This document shows positions 52,327-61,344 of a stretch of DNA of 64,000 nt, one piece after another. The position numbers and the translations under genes were made by a program. The DNA comes from Mesorhizobium sp. GTDB lineage: Bacteria; Pseudomonadota; Alphaproteobacteria; Rhizobiales; Rhizobiaceae. The stretch covers positions 1-64,000 of the forward strand of contig SAQG01000012.1 in assembly GCA_004020315.1 (NCBI GenBank), given 5' to 3'. The notes under the pieces are model-generated. The model had not been told where the DNA came from, searched no databases, and saw only the letters and a program-made list of their open reading frames with translations. Numbering within the stretch: the stretch's first letter is position 1; each line of letters starts with the position of its first letter.

Positions 52327-53208
52327 TCACTGCTCGAGGGGCAGATCTACCAACGAAGACAATGCTATTCCTGCCCATTTCTGGAACCGTGCCAAGTCGG
52401 GAGGGATCTGGAAAATCGCGCCAACGTCGGCCAGTGAGCGATCGGCGCCGGTGCTTCTTGCCCCCGTTGAAAACGTGGAGGCGGGTGCCCGAACGTGTGG
52501 TTGGAAAAGGGTGCGTGCGATTCGCGCCACGTCCCCGATCAAGTCCTTGCGGAGCATTTCGATGGGAATGCGGCCGTCAAGTTCTGGACAGGGCCGGGTC
52601 AACCAGAACCAGGCCAGTCTCGGATTGCTAATCGCCGCCAACACCTCGCTGATACCCATGGCTGGTCTACCGTCGACGAACTGGGCGAGCGGGAAGACAT
52701 GTTTGCGACCGCCCTTGCGCAGCGCCACGACTTCGCCCCGCCGCTGCCAGCGATGCAGCGTCGAGCGAGGGATGCGGAATTTCTCCTCCAGATAGGTCGA
52801 CCCGGCAACCTCACCGGCCCAGTCTTCGATGAGCACCGCCTCGAGGTCGGAGGCGCGATCGGCAATGTGTCTGGATACAGGCTTCCCATCCGTCGATGCG
52901 GTGCTTTCACAGGCGCAGTCAGACGCAGCCGAATCGCAGCGGGAGATCCTTTTCGCCATCATGCGGAAGAACTCGGAGCCGAGCGCGGGCACGTCGCCTC
53001 TGAAAGAGCCGATCGCGAACCGCTGCGCGTGTGGCAGGAAAGGAAGGGCGGCAGCAACGCTCCCGGCAATCATGCTGGTGGAAACAAGCGCTTCTGCGTC
53101 CAATAAGAAGCCGTGCTGCATCAATGCCTGTTGTACCGCCTGGCCACCAATCCGGCCAAGGTTTCCTGCGAAATTCCATCCAGTGGATCTTGAAATCTGG
53201 TCATTCAT
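52327..53208 (-). CDS. MbcA/ParS/Xre-type antitoxin-like protein, orphan
   Basis: ATG 53208 (GGGCGG upstream) gives 293 residues. The N-terminal third (ISRSTGWNFAGNLGRIGGQA, then MQHGFLLDAEALV) is unfamiliar. From about 165 it has a MerR/HTH-like part (FRIPRSTLHRWQRRGEVVAL) and then the toxin-binding domain LAWFWLTRPCPELDGRIPIE with MLRKDLIGDVARIAR, seen in MbcA/ParS/Xre antitoxins of RES-type toxins. About 60 extra residues follow. No RES toxin gene lies within 1 kb. Longer reading through the IS1380 element to 54108 is antisense and rejected. Confidence 0.65.
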   Translation of the reverse strand: MNDQISRSTGWNFAGNLGRIGGQAVQQALMQHGFLLDAEALVSTSMIAGSVAAALPFLPHAQRFAIGSFRGDVPALGSEFFRMMAKRISRCDSAASDCACESTASTDGKPVSRHIADRASDLEAVLIEDWAGEVAGSTYLEEKFRIPRSTLHRWQRRGEVVALRKGGRKHVFPLAQFVDGRPAMGISEVLAAISNPRLAWFWLTRPCPELDGRIPIEMLRKDLIGDVARIARTLFQPHVRAPASTFSTGARSTGADRSLADVGAIFQIPPDLARFQKWAGIALSSLVDLPLEQ

Positions 53209-53235
53209 CCGCCCTTGCCGGACGCGCCCCTTGCC

Positions 53236-54885
53236 TAGCCTGAATATCTCAAAGTGAGGGGTGCATCGGCCCCGAGAATCTGAGAAACTGCTTTTACAAC
53301 AAAGAGTTATCAGATCCAAGGACGGGGTCCGATGCAAACACACTGTATCTCTGACCAGCTCGAATTTGAAGGCTTCGACGACCACAAAGTTGTCGCCGGT
53401 TTCGACGGTGGGGCGATCACCTCGGATGCCGGCGCCTTGCTGCTTCGCCACGCCGACGGGGCTATCGGCCTTTTCGACCGGGTGGCCGCTTGCTTCATCG
53501 ACCACCGCGATCCGGATTGCACGGTGCACAGTGTCCAGACGCTGGTCGGACAACGCATCGCAGCAATCGCGCTTGGTTACGAGGACGTCGACGATCACGA
53601 TACGCTTCGCCACGACCCGGTGCTGGCGCTCTTGTCGGAAAGCCTGACGCCGAAGCGCTCCGATTGCGGCGTCCTTGCCGGCAAGTCGACGCTGAACCGG
53701 CTGGAGCACGGCCGCGCCGGGGCGCCGACGCGCTATCACAAGATCCGTTACGACAAGGAGGCGATGGAAGCCCTGTTCGTGGATCTGTTCCTGGAAGCCC
53801 ATGACAAGCCGCCAGGCGAGATCGTGCTCGATCTCGACGCCACCGATGATCCGCTGCACGGCCAGCAGGAAGGCCGCTTCTTCCACGGCTACTACAACTG
53901 CTACTGCTACCTGCCGCTCTACGTCTTCTGCGGCCGGCATCTGCTGGCGGCAAAGCTCAGGCGTTCCAACATCGATGCCAGCAAAGGAGCGGTCGAGGAG
54001 GTCGCGCGGATCGTGACGCGAATCCGCAAGTCGTGGCCCCGGGTCCGCATCATTCTGCGCGCCGATTCCGGCTTTGCCCGTGAGGCGGTGATGGCCTGGT
54101 GCGAGCAAAACCGCGTCGACTACGTGTTCGGGGTCGCCCGCAACGAACGGCTGGAAACGAAGATCGCCCCGGCCTTGGCGGAAGCCTGCCAGTCTTGCAG
54201 GGCAAGCGGCCAGGCCGCCCGTGTCTTCCGCGACTTCCTGTGGTCGACTTTAGACAGCTGGTCACGCCGAAGACGGGTCGTCGCCAAGGCCGAGTGGACG
54301 ACGCTGGGCGCCAATCCGCGCTTCATCGTGACGTCCCTCAAGCCAGAGCGCTGGGCGGCACGGGTGCTTTACGAGGATCTCTACTGCGCCCGCGGCGACA
54401 TGGAGAACCGCATCAAAGAGTGCCAGCTCGACCTCTACGCCGATCGCACCAGCGCCCATACCATGCGCGCCAATCAGTTGCGGCTCTGGTTCGCGTCGTT
54501 TGCCTACGTGCTCATTTGCGCCTTGCGCCGCCTTGGCCTCGCCCACACCCGGCTTGCCGAGGCCACCTGCGGCACGATCAGGTTGAAGCTGCTGAAGATC
54601 GGTGCGCAGGTCCGGGTCTCGGTGCGCCGCATCAAGGTAGCGATGGCTTCGGCCTGCCCTTATGCCGAGGAATTTGCACTGGCACACGCCCGAATACGCG
54701 CCGCGGCCCGATGACGCCGCAGGACCCGAACCCTTCCCGCAAACGACACAGGACACATCGCCGAACCCACGATCGCCGCACACCGCGGGCGCTGGCTGCG
54801 CTCGCCTCGAGGTCGAGGCGCGATACCAGCGCCTGGCTAGGCCAAAACACCGCCTAACGCCAGATGCGGTGAGAAAAGCGGGCTA
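53236..54885 (+). mobile_element. IS1380-family insertion sequence
   Basis: It contains one intact IS1380 transposase gene. Imperfect inverted ends can be drawn: TAGCCTGAATATCTCA at 53236 and, on the other strand from 54885, TAGCCCGCTTTTCTCA. Both flanks carry GCC next to the ends. The borders are my estimate; the left end lies 28 bases upstream of the antitoxin-like gene's start, so the element could influence that gene. Confidence 0.65.
53332..54714 (+). CDS. IS1380-family transposase
   Basis: This 460-residue DDE transposase has GFDGGAITSDAGALLLR near the N-terminus, the first Asp in IVLDLDATDDPLHG, the second in IILRADSGFARE, and a Glu in RGDMENRIKECQLDLYADRT. Length and order are normal for IS1380. 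The frame is intact, so the element may be active. Confidence 0.95.
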   Translation: MQTHCISDQLEFEGFDDHKVVAGFDGGAITSDAGALLLRHADGAIGLFDRVAACFIDHRDPDCTVHSVQTLVGQRIAAIALGYEDVDDHDTLRHDPVLALLSESLTPKRSDCGVLAGKSTLNRLEHGRAGAPTRYHKIRYDKEAMEALFVDLFLEAHDKPPGEIVLDLDATDDPLHGQQEGRFFHGYYNCYCYLPLYVFCGRHLLAAKLRRSNIDASKGAVEEVARIVTRIRKSWPRVRIILRADSGFAREAVMAWCEQNRVDYVFGVARNERLETKIAPALAEACQSCRASGQAARVFRDFLWSTLDSWSRRRRVVAKAEWTTLGANPRFIVTSLKPERWAARVLYEDLYCARGDMENRIKECQLDLYADRTSAHTMRANQLRLWFASFAYVLICALRRLGLAHTRLAEATCGTIRLKLLKIGAQVRVSVRRIKVAMASACPYAEEFALAHARIRAAAR

Positions 54886-55042
54886 GCCGCAGCCGGTTGC
54901 TGAATGGCTACAAAGGGATGTTGGAATCGTAGTGGCAAAGCATGCGACTCGATAGGTTGCTGTCTTGCATTTCGACCCTCCCTGGCTGCGCCGAATTGTC
55001 AGTCGCGGGACGCCAGATGCGTGTGGCCGATGCGAAGGTAGC
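54886..55042. other. Spacer after IS1380
   Basis: Short sequence without a gene between the right end of the IS1380 element and the stop of the monooxygenase gene on the minus strand. Confidence 0.4.
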
Positions 55043-56389
55043 TCAGGCGGTCGCCTTTTGCGGCCGGCTGAATATACTTTCCGGGCGCGGCAGACCGAAA
55101 TGGGCCCTCAGCGTTGCCCCGTCATAGTCGTGCCGGAAAAGTCCGCGCCTGCGCAAGATCGGCACCACCTCCTCGGCGAATACGTCGAACCCGCCCTGCA
55201 GATAAGGCGGCATGACATTGAAGCCATCCGCGGCACCGTTGTTGAACCATTCCTGGATCTTGTCGGCGATCTGTTCTGGCGTCCCTGCCTGGACCCAATG
55301 GCCTCGTGCCCCGGCGAGGCGGTGGAGCAGCTGACGAATGGTTGGATTCTCGCGCTCGATGATGTCGAGTACGACGTGAAAGCGGCTGCTCGCACCGCGC
55401 TCACCCTCGATACTGATGAGCTCGCGCGGAAATGGCCCGTCCAGATCGTAGCTCGAAAGGTCGGCGTCGACGATGCGGCGTAGCTGGTCAAGCGAATATT
55501 CCGGCTGCGTCAGCTCGTTGAACTCGTCTTGCAGCGCGCGGGCTTCCGCCTCGGTGGACCCGATGAAGGGACTGATGCCGGGCAACACCTTGACGTGGTC
55601 AGGGTTGCGGCCAACCGACTTCACGCGCGCTTTGATGTCAGCATAAAATTCCTGCGCGTTGCCGAGTGTCTGATGTGCCGTAAATATCGCCTCGGCATAG
55701 CGGCTTGCGAATGACCGTCCGTCTTCCGACGAGCCTGCCTGGACGTAGACCGGACGCCCCTGCGGAGAGCGCGGAAGCGTCAGCGGCCCCTTCACCCGAT
55801 GATATTTGCCGATGTGGTTGATTGGATGGATCTTGTCGGTGTCGGCAAAAATTCCAGACTTCCGGTCCGCGACGAGCGCGTCGTCCTGCCAGCTGTCCCA
55901 GAGCTTCGTCACCACATCAACGAATTCGCCGGCGCGCTCGTAACGGTCGGCGTGGGTCGGATGTCGGTCAAACCCGAAATTCAAAGCTGCGGACGCATCG
56001 CCCGTGGTGACGATGTTCCAACCGGCGCGGCCGCCGCTCAGATGATCGACAGAAGCAAAGAGCCGGGCCAGATTGTAGGGTTCGTTGTAGGTGGTCGAGG
56101 CCGTGGCGATGAAACCGATGCTTTTCGTTACGGCAGCGAGCGCCGAAATCCATGTCAGCGGCTCCAGCCTGAAGCGGCTCGCGTAGCGGATGTTGTCGGC
56201 GAGCGCGGGGCCATCGGCAAAGAACAGCGCGTCGAACTTGCTTGCCTCGGCCTTTTTCGCCAGTTCCTGATAGTAGGCGATATCCAGCACTCTTTCAGGA
56301 GCCGAATCCTTATAGCGCCAGCCGGCTTCATGATGACCGCCAGGATAGATGAAGAGGTTGAGGTTCAACTGTCGTGATTGGGCGGGCAT
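55043..56389 (-). CDS. NtaA/SnaA/DszA-type flavin-dependent monooxygenase
   Basis: This 448-residue luciferase-fold monooxygenase has family marks FIYPGGHHEAGWRY at the start, FDALFFADGPALADN, HLSGGRAGWNIVTTGD, RYERAGEFVDVVTKLWDSW (in part), QAGSSEDGRSFA and DGFNVMPPYLQGGFDVF. ATG 56389 has AGGAGGA 8 bases upstream. It is the last gene of an SsuA-SsuC-SsuB operon, so the likely substrate is an organosulfur or sulfonate-like compound imported by that system. It is clearly different from the SsuD-like enzyme at 49512 and from 30554. Confidence 0.9.
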   Translation of the reverse strand: MPAQSRQLNLNLFIYPGGHHEAGWRYKDSAPERVLDIAYYQELAKKAEASKFDALFFADGPALADNIRYASRFRLEPLTWISALAAVTKSIGFIATASTTYNEPYNLARLFASVDHLSGGRAGWNIVTTGDASAALNFGFDRHPTHADRYERAGEFVDVVTKLWDSWQDDALVADRKSGIFADTDKIHPINHIGKYHRVKGPLTLPRSPQGRPVYVQAGSSEDGRSFASRYAEAIFTAHQTLGNAQEFYADIKARVKSVGRNPDHVKVLPGISPFIGSTEAEARALQDEFNELTQPEYSLDQLRRIVDADLSSYDLDGPFPRELISIEGERGASSRFHVVLDIIERENPTIRQLLHRLAGARGHWVQAGTPEQIADKIQEWFNNGAADGFNVMPPYLQGGFDVFAEEVVPILRRRGLFRHDYDGATLRAHFGLPRPESIFSRPQKATA

Positions 56390-56440
56390 ATGTTGATCCT
56401 CCTGGGGTTGTGTGACGCTGAGCGACAAGTCTTGGGCCGC

Positions 56441-57184
56441 TCAGACGGGCAGCACGGACGTCTCGACGCCGAGATGACGCAGAAGTTTGGAGCGGATCTC
56501 GCCGAACCGGCGGTCGCCATGCTCGCGTGGCGTGGGGACATCGATGACGATGTCGGCGGCGATCGCGCCATGGTCGAGCACCAAAACCCGGTCCGCCAGC
56601 GTCACGGCTTCGTCCACATCATGGGTGACCAGCAGGACGGCCGGCTGGTGACGGGCGCAGAGCTGGCGCAGCAGATCGTGCATGCGCAGGCGGGTCAGCG
56701 CGTCGAGCGAGCCAAACGGCTCGTCCGCCAGCAGCAGTTCAGGATCGCGAACCAGCGAGCGCGCCAATGCCACGCGTTGCTGCTCGCCACCAGACAGTTC
56801 GACCGGCCATGCGTTCTCGCGGCCGCTCAGGCCAACCTCTTCGAGAGCCACCCGCCCGCGTTCGGCGGCGTCCGGCCGTTCGAGACCAAGAACCACGTTC
56901 TCCAGCACGCGTTTCCAGGGCAACAGTCGGGCGTCCTGGAACACCACCGATTTCTTGTCGGGTGTTTCGAGCCGGCCGGAGCCGGAGACCTTGTCATCGA
57001 GATCGGCGAGAGCCCGCAACAATGTACTCTTGCCCGATCCGCTACGGCCAAGAAGGGCGACGAACTCCCCCTTCTCGATGTCGAGGCTGAGGCCGTCGAG
57101 GATGGTTCGCGGCCCGAAACGTCTCACTAGGCTGTCCACCCGCACCACGGGCGCGCCGTTCAATCCGCCAAGGTGCGACGCCAT
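56441..57184 (-). CDS. ssuB: SsuB-type ABC transporter ATP-binding protein
   Basis: This 247-residue ATPase has Walker A GRSGSGKST, Q-loop FQDARLLPW, signature LSGGEQQR, Walker B LLADEPFGSLD and switch VTHDVDEA. ATG 57184 overlaps the end of the permease by 25 bases. The open frame extends far upstream to 57583 but that is within the permease gene. Confidence 0.92.
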   Translation of the reverse strand: MASHLGGLNGAPVVRVDSLVRRFGPRTILDGLSLDIEKGEFVALLGRSGSGKSTLLRALADLDDKVSGSGRLETPDKKSVVFQDARLLPWKRVLENVVLGLERPDAAERGRVALEEVGLSGRENAWPVELSGGEQQRVALARSLVRDPELLLADEPFGSLDALTRLRMHDLLRQLCARHQPAVLLVTHDVDEAVTLADRVLVLDHGAIAADIVIDVPTPREHGDRRFGEIRSKLLRHLGVETSVLPV

Positions 57185-58041
57185 GACAGCGACCTCTCCT
57201 GGAAGAAACGGACGATGCCGTCGCAGACAAGACCGAGCAACGCGTAGACGACAAGGCCGACGATGATGATGTCGGTCTGGCCGTAGTTGCGCGCGAGATC
57301 GATCATATAGCCGATGCCGCTGGTGGCATTGACCTGTTCGACCACCACCAGAGACAGCCAGGCATAGGTCACCGCGAAACGCAGGCCAAGAAAGAAGCCT
57401 GGAAGGGCACCTGGCAGGATGACGTGGCGGATGAATTCGCCGTAACCCATTCGCAAGGTCCGGGCCAGTTCGACATAACGGCTGTCTATGCTGCGCAAGC
57501 TGCTGTGGGTCTGAATGTAGATCGGGATCAGGACAGCCAGTGCGATGGTGGTTACTTTCATGCCCTCGCCGATGCCGAACCACAGCATCAGCAGCGGGAT
57601 CAAAGCGAGCGTCGGTATCGCCCGCTTGATCTGAACTGGGCCGTCGATGATGGCCTCGCCAAGCCGCGACAACCCTGAGATGAGAGCGAGGGTGGTCCCG
57701 ATCAGCACTCCGAACACCAGCCCCTGAGCTGCCCGCCAGGCCGACGTCTGCAAATGATCCTGGAGCTTGCCTTCGGCGATGAGATCGATGGCAGTCTCGA
57801 CAACCGACCAGGGCGCCGGCAGCGTTCTTGGATCGATCACGCCGGCGATACTGCCGACGGACCAGACTACAAGAAGAAGCGCGGGCCCGATCAGCGCGCC
57901 AAACGGGATCGATCGCCCAAGTGTGAGGCGACGCCTCGTCCCGGTCCTGCGGGGCTTTGCAGCGGGCGGAAGCAACCCCCTTTCATCCGATGTGTAGGGA
58001 ATACCGGGGGCCACCGCGGCGGTGTTGGAGAATGCGTTCAT
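57160..58041 (-). CDS. ssuC: SsuC-type ABC transporter permease
   Basis: This 293-residue permease has about six membrane segments and the EAA loop (ELARTLRMGYGEFIRHVILP). ATG 58041 is 30 bases after the binding-protein stop. It overlaps the ATPase gene. It is part of the minus-strand sulfonate operon. Confidence 0.92.
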   Translation of the reverse strand: MNAFSNTAAVAPGIPYTSDERGLLPPAAKPRRTGTRRRLTLGRSIPFGALIGPALLLVVWSVGSIAGVIDPRTLPAPWSVVETAIDLIAEGKLQDHLQTSAWRAAQGLVFGVLIGTTLALISGLSRLGEAIIDGPVQIKRAIPTLALIPLLMLWFGIGEGMKVTTIALAVLIPIYIQTHSSLRSIDSRYVELARTLRMGYGEFIRHVILPGALPGFFLGLRFAVTYAWLSLVVVEQVNATSGIGYMIDLARNYGQTDIIIVGLVVYALLGLVCDGIVRFFQERSLSWRRTLAD

Positions 58042-58071
58042 CGGCGTTGTCTCCAGTCTGGGAAGCAGATT

Positions 58072-59133
58072 TCAGGACGCGTTCAGCGCATTTGCGGCGA
58101 TCGCCTCGAAGCGCCTGTCGAAAAGATCCTCGGCCTTGATTGGAGGCTTGTTGAGTTCCCTGGCCAGAAGATCGATCGTTGCCTGCTGACGGGCGATCAC
58201 ATCGTTCCAGTCGGAGGGGATGTCGAACCGCCCTTCGGCGTTGACGAGATATTGGCCATCTTGGCTGTCGAGACCCTGGGTGGCGACGTAGTAACCCTCG
58301 ATCCACTCTTTCGGATGCTGCTCCACCCAGCGGGCGGCTAGCGCCCAATAGCGCACATATTGGCCGAGAGCGGCAGCTTTGGCCGGGTCGTCAAGCACGG
58401 CCTGTGGGGCATAGAGATGGGCTGGATCATCGCGCAAGCCATGCGGGATGGTGCTGGCGCCCTCGGCACCGTACTGGTGAAGATAATGCTTGACGAGGAC
58501 ACCCCAGATCGGGGCGACGTCGACTTGCTTGCCGGCAAGTGCCACCGGATAGGCATCGCCTTTGCTGGGCAGTTCGATGAGAGTGACATCCTGTTTTTTC
58601 ACGCCGGCGGCCTGCAGCACCCTCAGCACCAGCGCGCCTTGGGCCTGACCGGGGCTGAAGGCGATCCGTTTGCCACGCAAATCCGCGAGCGTCTTGATCT
58701 CGACACCCGGCGCAATGCCGAGTTGGTAAATTGGATGCGCAACCGGGTCTTTGCGGAATTTCGCGGCGATGATCTTGACCTTGAGCCCCGTCCAGGTCGC
58801 GTGGATAGGCGGAATGTCGGCGACGGATCCGACGTCCAATGCGTTGGCGCGAAAAGCTTCGATTGTCTGGGGACCGCCGCTGATGTTGGCCCATTCGACC
58901 TCGAACGGCAGTTGATCGATCAGACCCGAGAGTTCCAGTGCCCTTTGCGTCTCGGGATCGCCGATACGAAGCAGGGTGCCCTCGGGGATTTTGGTCGGCA
59001 GTTTACCCGCGTCCGGACTGCCCGCCTGGGCACTGAAAGGGGAGGAAGAAGCGACCAAGGTTACCGCAAAAGCGGTGACCAATGCACCAAACCTCCTTCT
59101 CGAAAATCTCTCCACAGCTAACATCATCGTCAT
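58072..59133 (-). CDS. ssuA: SsuA-type sulfonate/organosulfur-binding protein
   Basis: This 353-residue exported protein has a long twin-arginine-like start (SRRRFGALVTAFAVTLVAS), cut after SAQA, then a SsuA/TauA binding fold: LRIGDPETQRALELSG, VEWANISGGPQTIEAFRANA (in part), DVGSVADIPP and GKRIAFSPGQAQGALVLRVL (in part). ATG 59133 has GGAG 7 bases upstream; the frame to 59184 is less likely. The RR motif within SRRRFG suggests Tat export is possible, which is unusual for these proteins. First gene of the four-gene operon. Confidence 0.9.
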   Translation of the reverse strand: MTMMLAVERFSRRRFGALVTAFAVTLVASSSPFSAQAGSPDAGKLPTKIPEGTLLRIGDPETQRALELSGLIDQLPFEVEWANISGGPQTIEAFRANALDVGSVADIPPIHATWTGLKVKIIAAKFRKDPVAHPIYQLGIAPGVEIKTLADLRGKRIAFSPGQAQGALVLRVLQAAGVKKQDVTLIELPSKGDAYPVALAGKQVDVAPIWGVLVKHYLHQYGAEGASTIPHGLRDDPAHLYAPQAVLDDPAKAAALGQYVRYWALAARWVEQHPKEWIEGYYVATQGLDSQDGQYLVNAEGRFDIPSDWNDVIARQQATIDLLARELNKPPIKAEDLFDRRFEAIAANALNAS

Positions 59134-59796
59134 GCTCCAATTTTGGAAATGGCCCCTACTTTTGCTGTTCAGTATGTCTATCAATTATGTAGACGATAAA
59201 GTATCGGATGCTGTTCTTTGCCACCCGAGGGAAACGCTGTTCGTCTCCAATGCTCATTCGGAGCACGCCCCGCCCAACGATGGGCGGGTCGGCCGCAGAG
59301 CAGGTGGCGTTGTGTCCGTCGCTAAAAGCGGTTCCTGATGCCACGGGCCTAGGAAGTCCAAAGCGTGAAACTGCCTGGCAGAAAAATTGCTTCGGCTCTG
59401 GTCGTGGAAGGGCTGGGCCTATGACTTGCGCCGTGTATCGGCCGTTCGGAACGGCCGGGCTCGCGACCTGATTTCTCTGATAGCGAGTTCGGCTTTGTAA
59501 GGACCGGAAGAGCTACTGTTTCCTTTTTGAAGGGTTCCCTAAAAAGTCTTCAGCCTGAACCCGATTATTGTGGTCCAACTGTCGTATTTTCCAAGGTCAT
59601 TACAACGTAGAGTGATAGCACTTCGCCGCCTGTGCAGGCAGGGAAGGGTTAGGCCATGGCATAGCCGGAACCACGGCAAGACGGCGCAGACCGTCAGGCT
59701 CTTTATTAGGGGATCGTCATCATTGGTCCGGCGCGCGGGAGGTTCGGCCGGCTGAAAAGAGGACGACGGCAATGGGGCGGTCAGGAGATAGCTGGG
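59134..59796. other. Gap upstream of the ssuA-like gene
   Basis: No gene supported. The AT-rich part 59135-59215 should hold the promoter of the minus-strand operon. A perfect 8-bp hairpin CCCGCCCA (59269-59276) / TGGGCGGG (59281-59288) with a 4-base loop is seen; it has no T-run, so it is not a clear terminator. Confidence 0.45.
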
Positions 59797-60060
59797 ATGA
59801 TCCACGCCGCGCACTTGCAGGGATCACCTGCCAAAAATGGCGGACCGGGCCCGGACTCGAGCCGCCGTCGCGAGTTGTTCGGCGCCGTAGCGGCCTCGCT
59901 GTCTGCTGTGCGCCGGGCGAACCGCGCAGCAGATGAGCCTGCGGTGTGCCTCGCGCTGACGGTGCAGCCGAAGATCCTGCTCCTCGATGAGAGGCGGCGC
60001 TTGGGAGAACGAACGACGCGATATCAAAGTCGTTCGTCCTATCGGCCATCTTCGGCTCTG
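59797..60060 (+). pseudogene. ABC ATPase remnant
   Basis: A plus-strand frame contains CLALTVQPKILLLDERRRLG, matching the ALAvqPkILLLDEP..ALD Walker B region of ABC ATPases, but the preceding signature region is only loosely visible and Walker A is missing. The frame soon loses similarity. A broken leftover. Confidence 0.4.
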
Positions 60061-60479
60061 ATTTCATGCGAAGTCTGGTTGGGAGCGTTGCAACAGCTTA
60101 GGCGTGCCGCGAACAAGCGATGTAGCGCCGGTCAAGAGTGCAGTTGCGATGTAAGAATCAGGAGAGCAGTTGACGTGTGGATGGTCAGCCTTGGCCTATC
60201 GCCGATTGCTCCAGCCGGCGCGCACTGTCCCAGCCATCGTGGCGGAGCATGTTGAATTGGCCTTGTTTGAGCAGTCACTCGGCAACATCGAGGGCCTCAA
60301 TCGACCGTTCTGCGATCGTGTGGCTGACGCCGCGCAAAAAACCGCAGGGTCGGTTCTGTTCGATGTTCGCGTCGACGGCGATACCTGCATTCAGCAGATG
60401 GCTGCGATTGGATATGGCGTAATCGGAACAGCGATAATCGTAATGGGGAAGAACGGACGACTTAGATGCGCGTCGGTAA
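60061..60479. other. Gap without a supported gene
   Basis: A plus-strand frame 60170-60622 is open but its product shows no recognisable domain, and its 3' part is made of the repeat at 60480. I see no other feature. Confidence 0.35.
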
Positions 60480-60623
60480 ACGGAGACACTGCCCTTTTGG
60501 TGGCAGAATTGGCAGCCTGGGATGCGTCTCCGCTGAGTGAGCAAGCAAGCGTTGACCACAGCGGAACGGCCAGCATTATGCTAGCAAAGCTCCGTATCTC
60601 AGGTCACTTCGGCCGTCCCTAGA
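60480..60623. repeat. Dispersed repeat copy B (partner at 38276)
   Basis: About 140 bases starting ACGGAGACACTGCCCTTTTG are similar to 38276-38416 in the same orientation. Identical blocks include CCCTTTTGGTGGCAGAATT and TCAGGTCACTTC. The two copies differ in scattered positions, so they are old or belong to a larger family. Confidence 0.65.
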
Positions 60624-60648
60624 GAACCGGAGGGTACCCGGCACCGGA

Positions 60649-61092
60649 TCAGCAGTGATGTGCTCGCCATAGGCTGGCTTTCAACCGTGGGTTATACCAC
60701 CATCTCTGCCGCAGCACCCATGGCAGGCGCCGCTTCCATCGTTCACCTCGCGGCAGAGGAACATCTTTCTGCAGCCGCTTCTTGCGGCGTTCTCCAGGCG
60801 CATCCGGAACCGGCGCTTCCTCGACCGTTGGTGGCTCAGGAAGCGAGGCGTCGGGCATGATCATGTCCTTGGCGTCGGATGCTGCTTCAGCGGTGGTGAA
60901 CACGGGCTGAGAAACATGTTCGCTAGGAGCAATCGGCTGCGGCCTTGCCTCAGTGGCCGCACCCTTCATGTTCGCTTTCGCCACATCGTTGGCGATGGCG
61001 GCCAGGTCGATGCCGGCCCAGATCGACTCCGGCCGCTTCACGAGGCCGCGCTTCTGTTTGATCTCGACGACAAAGGGTCGCTGCTGTTTCAT
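60649..61092 (-). CDS. Hypothetical basic protein
   Basis: ATG 61092 gives 147 residues: a basic start (MKQQRPFVVEIKQKRGLVKR), a short helical part with IWAGIDLAAIANDVAKANM, a Pro/Glu/Ala-rich linker and a Lys/Arg-rich C-terminus. I recognise no domain. The start pattern is seen in small rhizobial hypothetical proteins near mobile elements. It could be a DNA-binding accessory protein; that is a guess from charge only. Confidence 0.45.
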   Translation of the reverse strand: MKQQRPFVVEIKQKRGLVKRPESIWAGIDLAAIANDVAKANMKGAATEARPQPIAPSEHVSQPVFTTAEAASDAKDMIMPDASLPEPPTVEEAPVPDAPGERRKKRLQKDVPLPRGERWKRRLPWVLRQRWWYNPRLKASLWRAHHC

Positions 61093-61344
61093 GGTGCTCT
61101 CGGCGGACTTGGGGGATTGGGATGTCGTCTAAGCCCATCGCGCGCCTTCGTCCACCCGCCCCAGGCATTGTCCACATCCAGCCAGCACCCTCATGGTGTC
61201 TGCTTCCGGCACGCTGTAGAAGCCCGGTCCCGCCACACCGCTGCGCCGCTGACCATCGAACCCCGGTGGTTCTTCCGCGGCCGCCACGCATCATTTAAGC
61301 GCCAACGTTAGCAATCGCTGGAGCCCAGATATGACGGTCAGGCG

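Noticed and set aside
52327..54108. A 593-codon minus-strand frame
   Set aside because: Only the part from 53208 downwards looks like protein; the upstream half is antisense to the intact IS1380 transposase.
59269..59288. Hairpin CCCGCCCA/TGGGCGGG as a terminator
   Set aside because: No T-run on either side and no gene ends next to it; kept only as a structural note.
60500..60600. A sigma-54-like promoter (TGG...TTGC) in repeat copy B
   Set aside because: Spacing between GG and GC is one base short of the -24/-12 rule and it is not conserved in copy A.
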